DNA from: a bacterium
GTDB lineage: Bacteria; Elusimicrobiota; Elusimicrobia; Elusimicrobiales; UBA9959
Reading direction: 5' to 3'
DNA length: 26,824 nt
Assembly: GCA_021812825.1 (NCBI GenBank)
Contig: JAKAMO010000027.1
Span: 1 to 26,824, forward strand
A program made the position numbers and the translations under genes. The notes beneath the pieces are model-generated. The model had not been told where the DNA came from, searched no databases, and saw nothing but the letters and a program-made list of their open reading frames with translations. Shown here in pieces: positions 7,595-15,197 of the stretch. Position 1 is the first letter of the stretch. Each line of letters opens with the position of its first letter.

Positions 7595-8848
7595 TCAGTA
7601 GGCCTTGAAGAGGTTGAGGATGACCTGCACGAAGGAATCCCAGTGCAGCCAGGTGCCGGCGGCCAGCACGATGGCGCCGAAGAACACTGCGAGCATCACC
7701 ACCAGCTTGCCGAAGTCCTGCACCTTGAGGGCGCTCATCAGCATCGGCTCCTTCGACAGGTAGGCGCCGGCGGCGTAAAGCTCCTCTCCGATCAGCGTGT
7801 AGTCGCAGGCGGTGAAGAAGAACGGCAGCTGGTGCTCGATGTCCGTGCCGGCTATCTGGATGGCGCCGGTGGTGGCGCCGACCTCGGCCAGCAGCAGGGA
7901 CTCGGCCATGAAGTAGCCCATGAAGAAGCAGGCCGCGGGTTTCTCACGGGAGATCATGCCGTCCACGGAGGCGGCATAGGAGAACTGGTCGGCGCTGACG
8001 AAGTAGTTCAGGTCCTCGCGGTAGGAGTCCGGCCGGCCGGCTTCGAGGTAGGACTGCTTGACCACCTCTTTGCAGACGGTCATCACGATGGGGTCGTAAT
8101 GCGGCACCTTGATGTAGCTGTCGTACTGCGCCACCTTCTTGGAGACCTCGCCCAGGATGAACGTGGAGGCGATGGTGGAGATGGTGCTCATAGTGCCTAT
8201 GCCGGGGCAGTAATAGATGGGTTTGCCCATCTCGGTGGCGCGGCCTATGGCCTCGTCGATGGCGTCGAGGCCGGCGATGCGGCGGATGAACAGGCCCTTG
8301 CGCTTGGCGTGCGAAACGGCCATGAAGAACACCACAACAATGACGATGAGCAGCAGCAGGTTGTTGAGACGGTCCAGGCGGAACCAGTTGCCGCGCGGCG
8401 AAGCTTTGAGCGGCTCGGACTCCGCGTACTGCTTGCCTTTCCTGAGAGCGGCCACTTTCAACCCGAAGACGGTCCCGGGCTTGAATTCCCCGAAGAAATC
8501 GGCCAGCTCCACCTTGACGGCGTGCTCGGCGGCGCCGCCGTTCCAGGCCCAGAAGGGCAGATCGATATCCTTGCCCTTATTAGCGGAAGCCGCGAAATCC
8601 GCGGCCTTGATCCAGCCGCCGTTCTCCTGCGAGGAGACGAACACCTGGTAGGAAGCGTCGGCGTCGTCGGCGGGATTGACGGGCCAGCGCAGCAGCAGCG
8701 CGTTGCCTACGTCGTACGGCATATCAGCGGCGGTAACGCCCAGCAGCGGCGCGTCCGGAGCTTTCGGAGCGGCCGGCTTGGCCGCGTTCAGCGGGGCCGC
8801 CGCCAGCAGCAGCGGCAGCAGCATGAAGATGGATCGGTTATATTTCAT
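7595..8848 (-). CDS. DUF6754-like membrane protein with FN3-like ectodomain (cluster gene 1)
   Basis: The 417-residue product has a signal peptide (residues 1-22), a fibronectin-III-like ectodomain (about 32-150), a transmembrane helix (about 161-180), a conserved soluble domain (about 186-375) and a second hydrophobic helix (about 381-398). The soluble domain contains FIRRIAGLDAIDEAIGRATEMG (187-208, split by my count), GAIQIAGTDIEHQLPFF (328-344) and CDYTLIGEELYAAGAYLS (348-365). From memory this matches proteins annotated DUF6754 in Armatimonadota, Chloroflexota and similar phyla; I could not confirm it by search. It leads a four-gene operon whose later genes are polytopic or anchored membrane proteins. 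The function is unknown; the order outside-domain, membrane, inside-domain suggests a sensor or the core of an envelope complex. Confidence 0.75.
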   Translation of the reverse strand: MKYNRSIFMLLPLLLAAAPLNAAKPAAPKAPDAPLLGVTAADMPYDVGNALLLRWPVNPADDADASYQVFVSSQENGGWIKAADFAASANKGKDIDLPFWAWNGGAAEHAVKVELADFFGEFKPGTVFGLKVAALRKGKQYAESEPLKASPRGNWFRLDRLNNLLLLIVIVVVFFMAVSHAKRKGLFIRRIAGLDAIDEAIGRATEMGKPIYYCPGIGTMSTISTIASTFILGEVSKKVAQYDSYIKVPHYDPIVMTVCKEVVKQSYLEAGRPDSYREDLNYFVSADQFSYAASVDGMISREKPAACFFMGYFMAESLLLAEVGATTGAIQIAGTDIEHQLPFFFTACDYTLIGEELYAAGAYLSKEPMLMSALKVQDFGKLVVMLAVFFGAIVLAAGTWLHWDSFVQVILNLFKAY

Positions 8849-8856
8849 AGACTGCC

Positions 8857-8865
8857 CTTATAATA
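8857..8865 (-). promoter_or_regulatory. -10 region of the DUF6754-like operon
   Basis: On the minus strand TATTATAAG (8865-8857) lies 8 nt before the ATG at 8848. TATTAT (8865-8860) gives 11 nt and TATAAG (8862-8857) gives 8 nt, so the leader would be absent or only a few bases. The GGG after the box could alternatively act as a weak ribosome site. Confidence 0.45.
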
Positions 8866-8890
8866 TAAATTAACTATAAGCGCAGGCAAG

Positions 8891-8913
8891 GAAAATCGCC
8901 GCTCTTTACGGCG
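8891..8913 (-). terminator. Weak terminator after the peptide-importer operon
   Basis: Read on the minus strand, CGCCG (8913-8909) pairs with CGGCG (8901-8897) around a 7-nt loop and is followed by ATTTTCC. It lies about 24 nt after the last importer stop at 8937. The stem is only 5 bp, so this is a tentative call. Confidence 0.4.
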
Positions 8914-8936
8914 GGACAGGGACTTGGCGGGCGGGT

Positions 8937-9938
8937 TTAAACGTAGGGGCAGGCGGCGAAGTGACCCGGGGACTTCTCCTGAAGCTCGGGGACATGGTCC
9001 GCGCATTCCGGGCACGCTATCGGGCAGCGCGTCCTGAAGCCGCAGCCGGAAGGCTTGTTCAGCGGGCTGGGGACATCTCCCTTAAGGATGATGCGCTCGC
9101 CCCTGCGCTTGTACGGATCGGGCTGGGGGGCGGCGGAAAGCAGGGCCTTGGTATACGGATGGACAGGGTTCTTATTTACGTCATGGCTGCTGCCTATCTC
9201 CACCATGTTGCCCAGGTACATTACGGCTATCCGGTCGCTGATATGCTCTACCACGGCCAGGTCGTGCGCCACGAAAAGGTAGGTAAGGCCGAACTCATCC
9301 TGCAGGTCCTGGAGCAGGTTGATGATCTGGGCCTGTATAGAGACGTCGAGGGCGGAAACGGGCTCGTCGGCTATTATGAAGGCCGGGTTTGTGGCCAGCG
9401 CCCGGGCCAGGCCGATACGCTGGCGCTGCCCGCCCGAGAACTCATGGGGATAGCGGGAGGCGTAGGCGGCCTGCAGGCCCACCTTCTCCAGCAGCCAGGC
9501 CACCTTCGCCTTCTTCTCCCTGCGCTTCATCTCCGGCTTGTGGATATCTAGAGGCTCCTCTATGATGGCCTCCACGGACATGCGCGGGTTGAGGGAGGAA
9601 TAAGGGTCCTGGAAGACCATCTGCATGCGCGAACGGAACGGGCGCATGGCGGCGCGGCCGAGGTTGGCGATATCGACCATTTTGCCGGCGGCGTCCGGGA
9701 ACATTATGCTGCCGGAGCTTACCGGGGCGAGACTGATGAGGGCTTTGCCCACCGTGGTCTTGCCGCAGCCCGACTCGCCCACCAGGCCCAGCGTCTCGCC
9801 GGTCTTCAGGGAGAAGGAGACGCCGTCCACGGCCTTAACCTCGCCCACCTTCTTCATGAAAAGGCCGCCATGTATAGGGAAATGGACCTTGAGGTCCTTC
9901 ACGTCGAGCAGATCGCCGCCGGACCGGGACTTCGTCAT
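8937..9938 (-). CDS. Oligopeptide ABC transporter ATP-binding protein (OppF/DppF type)
   Basis: This is the second ATPase of the peptide importer and powers uptake across the inner membrane. The 333 residues carry Walker A GESGCGKT (54-61), the signature FSGGQRQR (about 167-174), Walker B FIIADEP with the following SALD, and the H-loop VAHDL. The C-terminal oligo_HPY region follows, with NPVHPYTKALLSAAP and a cysteine cluster (CGFRTRCPIACPEC, about 298-311) typical of OppD/OppF proteins. Its ATG at 9938 overlaps the stop of the first ATPase by 4 nt (ATGA). In E. coli the Yej ATPase halves are fused in YejF; here they are two genes. It is the last gene of the five-gene operon. Substrate preference cannot be read from the ATPase. 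Confidence 0.93.
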   Translation of the reverse strand: MTKSRSGGDLLDVKDLKVHFPIHGGLFMKKVGEVKAVDGVSFSLKTGETLGLVGESGCGKTTVGKALISLAPVSSGSIMFPDAAGKMVDIANLGRAAMRPFRSRMQMVFQDPYSSLNPRMSVEAIIEEPLDIHKPEMKRREKKAKVAWLLEKVGLQAAYASRYPHEFSGGQRQRIGLARALATNPAFIIADEPVSALDVSIQAQIINLLQDLQDEFGLTYLFVAHDLAVVEHISDRIAVMYLGNMVEIGSSHDVNKNPVHPYTKALLSAAPQPDPYKRRGERIILKGDVPSPLNKPSGCGFRTRCPIACPECADHVPELQEKSPGHFAACPYV

Positions 9939-10939
9939 GACCTGTCCTCCCCGCGCGCCTTGCAGAGATGGCAGCGCACCTGCCTTCCGGGGGAGACCTC
10001 TACGAGCTCCGGCTCCTCCTGGCGGCAGATGTTCATGACCTCCGGACAGCGGTTATTGAACTTGCAGCCCCTGGGGAAACTGAAAATGTCCGGTACCATG
10101 CCCTCTATGACAGGCAGGCGCTTGCCTGGTTCGTTCTTGAAGCCGGGCAGCGAGCGCAGCAGGCCCTTGGTATAGGGGTGCAGCGGTTCATCGAAGAGCG
10201 GCTTGACGTCGGAGACCTCCTGGATCTTGCCTCCGTACATCACGGCGACCCGCTGGCAAGTCTCGGCCACTACGGCCATGTCGTGGGTTATAAGCAGTAT
10301 CGCCGCGTCATGAGTCTTCTTCTTTACGTCCAGCATCAGGTCGAGTATCTGGGCCTGTATCGTCACGTCCAGGGCGGTGGTGGGCTCGTCGGCTATCAGC
10401 AGCGCGGGGTCCGAGGCCAGCGCCATGGCGATCATCACTCGCTGGCGCATACCGCCGGAGAACTGGTGCGGGTAATCATTCAGGCGGGCCTTCGGGGAAG
10501 GGATGCCTACCAGCCCCAGCATCTCCACGGCCCGCTCCTCCACCTGCTTCTCGGTCAGGTCCTGGTGGAAGCGGATGGCCTCCTTGAGCTGCCAGCCTAT
10601 CGAGAAGACCGGGTTCAGCGAGGTCATCGGCTCCTGGAAGATCATCGAGATGTCCTTGCCTCTTACCTTGCGCATCTCCGGGTAGGAGAGCTTCAGCAGG
10701 TCCCTGCCGCGGAAGTTTATCTCGCCGTGCGTGATCTCGCCCGGCGGATTAGGGATAAGGCGCAGTATGCTCAGGGCGGTCACGGATTTCCCGCAGCCGG
10801 ACTCCCCGACTAGGCCCAGCACCTCGTTCTCGAATATATGGAAGTCCACGCCGTCCACCGCGCGCGCGGTCCTGTCCTCCACGCGGAAGGCCGTCTTCAG
10901 GCCCTTCACTTCCAGCAGCTTCTTCTTTTCAGCCGTCAT
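9935..10939 (-). CDS. Oligopeptide ABC transporter ATP-binding protein (OppD/DppD type)
   Basis: This is the first ATPase of the peptide importer. In the 334 residues Walker A is GESGCGKS (45-52), the Q-loop is [11 protein letters not shown], the signature is FSGGMRQR (160-167), Walker B is LLIADEP (180-186) with TTALD after it, and the H-loop is ITHDM. The C-terminal oligo_HPY segment ([13 protein letters not shown]) and a cysteine pattern ([14 protein letters not shown], about 295-308) match the OppD family. The ATG at 10939 shares one base with the permease stop (TGATG). It pairs with the following OppF-type gene as a heterodimer under the YejB/YejE-like permeases. Confidence 0.93.
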   Translation of the reverse strand: MTAEKKKLLEVKGLKTAFRVEDRTARAVDGVDFHIFENEVLGLVGESGCGKSVTALSILRLIPNPPGEITHGEINFRGRDLLKLSYPEMRKVRGKDISMIFQEPMTSLNPVFSIGWQLKEAIRFHQDLTEKQVEERAVEMLGLVGIPSPKARLNDYPHQFSGGMRQRVMIAMALASDPALLIADEPTTALDVTIQAQILDLMLDVKKKTHDAAILLITHDMAVVAETCQRVAVMYGGKIQEVSDVKPLFDEPLHPYTKGLLRSLPGFKNEPGKRLPVIEGMVPDIFSFPRGCKFNNRCPEVMNICRQEEPELVEVSPGRQVRCHLCKARGEDRS

Positions 10940-12321
10940 CAGCGCAACCTCGAGAAGACCTTGGGATCGAAAGCCTCGCGCACGGCTTCGCCTATCTGCA
11001 CCACAAGGAACAGCGTGGCGGCCAGCGCTATCGACGGCGTAAGTATAAGATTGGGGTAATACTTCAGGTACTGCATGCCCTGGCTCATCAGCGTGCCCCA
11101 GCTGGGCGTGCCGACCGGCAGGCCGAAGCCGAGGTAGTCCAGCGAGACCAGCGAGCCGATGAAGGCGACTATGGAGAAAGGCGCGAAAGTGACCACCGGC
11201 ACCAGCGAGTTGGGCAGGATATGCTTCATCATCACGGACCAGTCCGTGGCACCCATCGCCTCGGCGGCGTGCACGTAGTCCCTGGCCTTCTCGCGGTAGA
11301 ACTCGCCGCGCATGTAGTAGGTCATGCCCAGCCAGGCCTGCAGCGCCACCAGCAGGGCGGCCAGCATCCAGAAGCCGGGCTGCACTATGGAGGCGATGAT
11401 CATTATCATGAACAGGAACGGGATGGAGCCCCAGATCTCGATGAAGCGCTGTATCAGGATGTCCGTCCAGCCTCCGAAATAGCCCATGACGCCGCCTACG
11501 ATAATGCCAATGACGTATCCGATAAAAGCCACCATCAGCGCGAAGGAGAGGGAGATACGGAACCCGTAGACCAGCTGCGCGAAGACGTCGGCGCCGGAAT
11601 CGTCCACCCCCAGTATGTGCTGGCGGCCGGGGGGATAGGGCGGACTGCCGTCCCGGTCGAGCAGATGCTCGCTCGGCGAATAAGGGTAGAGCGGCATCAA
11701 TATGAACGCCTTGCCGGCGGCGAAAGCCTCCCTGGTCTTATTTACCAGAGCGATGTCGGTCTCTACGGCCGGGACTATCTCCTTCAGGTCGGCATAGTCC
11801 TGCTTCTCGTCCGCCGTGGAGCCTGGCCGGGCGCCGTACCCGGCTACCTGCCTCCTGAAACCGTCCAGCTCCTCGTTGAGCTCAGCTATCCGCCGGTCAA
11901 AAACGGAAGGGTCCTTCAATTCCGCAGCGAAAAGCCGGTAATCCACCTGGCCGTCGCCCACCTGGCCGAAATCGGACTCCACGTCTATATGGCTGAAATC
12001 CCTGAAAGGCAGCATCGTGTTGGCCCAGTCGCGAAAAGCGGGGAAGGCTATATGCCCCTCGTAGCGTATCGCCAGCGGCTTGTTGTTGACCAGGAACTCG
12101 AGGAAGAACGACGTAACGAACAGCGTGGTGATGATAAGGAAGGAATAGTGGCCGCGCTTCATCGTCCTGAAGCGCTTGAAACGCTTCTGCCAGTGCGGGG
12201 AGGGCTTCATGTCGAAGCCCAGCTTCTTCCCGGCCTCAACGAACAGGAAGGGGAGCGCCCTGTGCGTCAACAGGTGGCCGGCGGCGAGGACAAGAGCTGC
12301 GCCCAGAACTTTTAATATCAT
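10939..12321 (-). CDS. yejE: YejE-like peptide ABC transporter permease with enlarged periplasmic loop
   Basis: This inner-membrane permease pairs with YejB to form the peptide channel. HWQKRFKRFRTMKRGHYS (43-60), the first family helix, NNKPLAIRYEGHIAFP (79-94) and ILGVDDSGADVFAQLVYGFR (236-255) follow the E. coli YejE order closely, as do the later EAMGA-loop region and the GEAVREAFDP end. At 460 residues it exceeds YejE (341) and OppC (about 300). It has an extra N-terminal hydrophobic segment (1-28), and the periplasmic segment between TM1 and the core (about 79-245) includes a charged, coiled-coil-like stretch (about 140-205). ATG 12321 overlaps the yejB stop by 4 nt. The frame is open further upstream, but that part lies within yejB and does not resemble the family. 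Confidence 0.88.
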   Translation of the reverse strand: MILKVLGAALVLAAGHLLTHRALPFLFVEAGKKLGFDMKPSPHWQKRFKRFRTMKRGHYSFLIITTLFVTSFFLEFLVNNKPLAIRYEGHIAFPAFRDWANTMLPFRDFSHIDVESDFGQVGDGQVDYRLFAAELKDPSVFDRRIAELNEELDGFRRQVAGYGARPGSTADEKQDYADLKEIVPAVETDIALVNKTREAFAAGKAFILMPLYPYSPSEHLLDRDGSPPYPPGRQHILGVDDSGADVFAQLVYGFRISLSFALMVAFIGYVIGIIVGGVMGYFGGWTDILIQRFIEIWGSIPFLFMIMIIASIVQPGFWMLAALLVALQAWLGMTYYMRGEFYREKARDYVHAAEAMGATDWSVMMKHILPNSLVPVVTFAPFSIVAFIGSLVSLDYLGFGLPVGTPSWGTLMSQGMQYLKYYPNLILTPSIALAATLFLVVQIGEAVREAFDPKVFSRLR

Positions 12322-13364
12322 TTGCCGAACCTTATCCGCGGGTCTATCATCGCCCAGATAACGTCGGAGAAGATATTGCCGGTCAGGCGTATCAGCACCC
12401 CGAAGACCATGATCCCCAGAAGGACGGGGTAATCGCGCTGGATGATGGACATGTAGCCCAGCAGGCCCATGCCGGGGATATTGCAGATCTTCTCGATAAG
12501 GAAGGACCCGGCGAACAGGACGCCCAGCGCCTGGCCTATACCCACGGTAAGAGGTATCAGGGAGTTGCGCATCGCGTGCACGAAGATGACGCGCTTCTCG
12601 GAAAGGCCTTTCGCGAAGGCGGTGCGCACGTAGTCCGCGCCCAGGTTGTCCAGCAGGGAGTTCTTCATCAGTATCGTCATCGACGCGAAGCTGCCTATCA
12701 GATAGCCGATGATGGGAACTATGGTGTGGTGCAACTGGTCCAGCACCTTGCCCGCCAGGCTCAGCTGGGCCCAGTCGGCGGACCTGAAGCCGCCCAGAGG
12801 CACGAGGTTCCAGAAGCTGCCGCCGCCGAACAGCACCAGCAGCAGCAGGCAGGCCACAAAGCCGGGGATGGAATAGCCCATGAACACCAGCACCGACGTA
12901 GCGGTGTCGTAGCCCGTCTTGTGCTTGATCGCCTTGCTTACGCCCAGCGGCACGCAGACCAGCCACGAGGCGAAATAGCCGATGAGACCGAAATAGACGG
13001 AAATGGGGAACTTGGAAATTATCACGTCCAGCACAGGCTCGCCGTGCACGTAGGAGCGGCCGAAGTCCAGGCGCATTATTCCCCAGAGCCAGCCGGCGTA
13101 GCCCACCGGGATGCTCTTGTCCAGGTGGTAATACTCCTTCAGTTCCTTCATGGCCTCCTCGGGGATCTGCTGCTCGGACTCCTCGCTGGCCATGCCCGCC
13201 GCGCCGCCCTCTCCCATCATCTGCATCTTGATCTGCAGCTGGGCCTGTTCGATAGGACCACCGGGAACGACGCGGAACACGGCGTAGACCATGAAGGTTA
13301 TGGCTATGAAAGTCACCGGTATCAGCAGCACCCGGCGGATGAAATAAGTCGTCATTCCGTGCAT
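12318..13364 (-). CDS. yejB: YejB-like peptide ABC transporter permease
   Basis: This is the first permease subunit of the importer, a binding-protein-dependent transport protein of the inner membrane. TM1 (about 11-30) is followed by VVPGGPIEQAQ and a polar insert (about 44-75) that YejB has and OppB lacks. Then come IRFDFG-like MRLDFGRSYVHG, the transmembrane core, the EAA-like loop (TAFAKGLSEKRVIFVHAMRNSL), GLLGYMSIIQRDYPV, and the YejB-type end DVIWAMIDPRIRFGK. The 348 residues fit YejB (364). The gene begins 5 nt after the binding-protein stop; ATG 13364 is used here, but ATG 13355 (three codons later, starting MTTYFIRR) is equally plausible and lines up better with relatives. Confidence 0.9.
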   Translation of the reverse strand: MHGMTTYFIRRVLLIPVTFIAITFMVYAVFRVVPGGPIEQAQLQIKMQMMGEGGAAGMASEESEQQIPEEAMKELKEYYHLDKSIPVGYAGWLWGIMRLDFGRSYVHGEPVLDVIISKFPISVYFGLIGYFASWLVCVPLGVSKAIKHKTGYDTATSVLVFMGYSIPGFVACLLLLVLFGGGSFWNLVPLGGFRSADWAQLSLAGKVLDQLHHTIVPIIGYLIGSFASMTILMKNSLLDNLGADYVRTAFAKGLSEKRVIFVHAMRNSLIPLTVGIGQALGVLFAGSFLIEKICNIPGMGLLGYMSIIQRDYPVLLGIMVFGVLIRLTGNIFSDVIWAMIDPRIRFGK

Positions 13365-13369
13365 AGGTC

Positions 13370-15160
13370 TTATTTACCTTCCGCCCACGGGTCCTGGTCC
13401 GTGACCCCTACCGGCAGCTTGGCGCCTTTCTCCATCGCCTCGTCCAGGGCCTTTTCCTTCCGGGGATCCAGCCACCACATCGTGGTTATATCCGAAGCGT
13501 CCCCTATCTTGGAGAAATACCGCTCCGGGTGGCCGAACCTGTCGTAGTACATCACCCGGCTGAAATTGGAGGTCCAGGCCAGGGCGTAGGGATAGGCCCT
13601 GAAGATCAGACCGTCTATCTTGTGAACGAGCTTTATCTGCGTCTTCCTGTCCGTGGCCAGGTCGTATTCGCTGCAGAGTTCGTCGACCTCCTTGTTCTTG
13701 AAGCCGGGGGTATTGTTGTTGTTCAGGGTATCGGCCAGGTCCGAACCCCAGGAGCTGATCGGGTTGGGGAACAGTATCGCGCCCCAGGGCTGGAACGCTA
13801 TGGTGAAGTTGCGCTCCCCTATCTTCTTCATCAGCGTGGCCGGGTCGATGAGCTTCAGGTTGAACTTTATTCCGGCGCGCTGGTAGTCCTCCTGGATCAC
13901 CTTGAAGATCCGGTCCCAGCTGGGCCAGCCGTACTCCAGCGTGACCTCGAAGATCTCGCCCTTGTCGTTGACCAGCCAGCCGTCCTTGTTGCGCTTCTTC
14001 CAGCCGGCCCTGGCCAGCAGCAGGCGGGCCATGCGCGGGTTATAGCGCACCTTCGGGTTGTCCGGGTTCGCCCAGATGCTGCCGGGGAAATAGCTGTCTA
14101 TCGGAGTGTACTGGTTGAAGAAAAGCTTCTCATTGAGGCGCTTGCGGTTGAGCAGGTAGGCGAAGGCCTTGCGGACGTTGCGGTCGTTGAACGGGGGCTT
14201 GCGCATGTTGAACGCGAAGCCGGTGGCGCCCTGCGGGGCGCCGGTGATTATCTTGCGCTTCTGTATCCAGCCGTCCTTGACCTTGTCGAAGTCGCATTCC
14301 TGCGCCCAGCGCTGCGCCTTGCTTACCACGTAGTAATCCAGCTCGCCCTTCTTGAACTTCTCCCAGGCCAACTCCTCGTCCAGGATCACCTGCCAGGTGA
14401 TCCTGTCGAAATTATAGAGGCCGGTATTGTGACGCTCGCCCCAGCCCCAGTAATCCTTCCTGCGGGTGAGGGTCACGGATTCCTGGTTCTTGATGTCCTC
14501 AGGCTTCAGTTCGTAGGGCCCGGAACCCATCTGCATCTTCCAGTTGTAGTCCGAAAGGTATTTCTCGCCGGTCAGCTTCCCCATTTCCTTTGCCGGATAG
14601 ATGGCCATGCCGCCGAAATAAAGGAAAAGGCGCCAGTGGACCTTCTTCGTGTGCACGGTGACGACACTGGGGCTCACCACCACAGGCTTGTCGTAGCTGC
14701 CGCCCCACATCATCAGGGAATAAGGATCCTTGATGTCCTTGCGGGTACGGAATTCCCACGTAGCCACAACGTCTTCTGCGGTGACAGGACTGCCGTCCGC
14801 CCAGCGCGCCTTCGGGTTTATATGGAAATAGAACGTGCGCTTGTCAGGGGAGATCTTCCAGTAGTCCGCCAGACCCGGCATGTATTCCAGAGTTTCAGGA
14901 TGCAGCCCGACCAGCGCTTCGTAGACAAGACCCTGCATCTGGCTGAGCGTGGAAAGGTTGGAGTTCGGGCCCTCGGTGCGCAGCGTAGGGGGGAAGGAGG
15001 TCCAGAAGAAACGAAGCGTGCCGCCCTTCACGGCTTGGGGTGAACCTATCAGCGGGAAATCCCTGCTGGTCTCCCAGCCGGCGGGGTTGAAGTCATCGGC
15101 CGCGGCGAAAGCGGCACTGAAGAAAAGCAGGGCGGAGAGAATTATCCTGGTTCTCGGCAT
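13370..15160 (-). CDS. yejA: YejA-like oligopeptide-binding protein (SBP family 5)
   Basis: This periplasmic receptor captures peptides and delivers them to the YejB/YejE-type channel. The 596-residue length is close to E. coli YejA (604). A signal peptide spans residues 1-20 (LFFSAAFAAA), and the SBP_bac_5 signature runs through VYEALVGLHPETLEYMPGLA and RWADGSPVTAEDVVATWEF. Later, FAFNMRKPPFNDRNVRKAFAY is the typical family-5 lobe-II motif in its YejA-like form. The start is set at ATG 15160 because the signal peptide begins there; the frame extends 18 codons upstream but that part runs through the promoter region and back into the end of the glycosyltransferase gene. First gene of the five-gene operon. 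YejABEF relatives import peptides, including microcin C in E. coli; the substrate here is unknown. Confidence 0.88.
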   Translation of the reverse strand: MPRTRIILSALLFFSAAFAAADDFNPAGWETSRDFPLIGSPQAVKGGTLRFFWTSFPPTLRTEGPNSNLSTLSQMQGLVYEALVGLHPETLEYMPGLADYWKISPDKRTFYFHINPKARWADGSPVTAEDVVATWEFRTRKDIKDPYSLMMWGGSYDKPVVVSPSVVTVHTKKVHWRLFLYFGGMAIYPAKEMGKLTGEKYLSDYNWKMQMGSGPYELKPEDIKNQESVTLTRRKDYWGWGERHNTGLYNFDRITWQVILDEELAWEKFKKGELDYYVVSKAQRWAQECDFDKVKDGWIQKRKIITGAPQGATGFAFNMRKPPFNDRNVRKAFAYLLNRKRLNEKLFFNQYTPIDSYFPGSIWANPDNPKVRYNPRMARLLLARAGWKKRNKDGWLVNDKGEIFEVTLEYGWPSWDRIFKVIQEDYQRAGIKFNLKLIDPATLMKKIGERNFTIAFQPWGAILFPNPISSWGSDLADTLNNNNTPGFKNKEVDELCSEYDLATDRKTQIKLVHKIDGLIFRAYPYALAWTSNFSRVMYYDRFGHPERYFSKIGDASDITTMWWLDPRKEKALDEAMEKGAKLPVGVTDQDPWAEGK

Positions 15161-15177
15161 TTGTCCCGTATAAAATA
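15161..15177 (-). promoter_or_regulatory. Candidate promoter of the yej-like operon
   Basis: The 37-nt gap between the glycosyltransferase stop and the yejA-like ATG is AT-rich. On the minus strand TATTTT (15177-15172) lies 11 nt before the ATG and the overlapping TTATAC lies 7 nt before it. Either would give a very short or missing leader. Both match TATAAT only partly, so this is tentative. Confidence 0.3.
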
Positions 15178-15197
15178 GCAAATATCCCGGAGGTCTC

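Noticed and set aside
7535..8863. + strand open frame opposite the DUF6754-like gene
   Set aside because: The minus-strand product has a signal peptide, TM helices and conserved-looking motifs; the + frame is His/Gly/Val-rich without structure.
12322..12966. Upstream extension of the YejE-like frame into yejB
   Set aside because: Overlaps yejB in another frame; the ATGA overlap at 12318-12321 is a normal coupled start.
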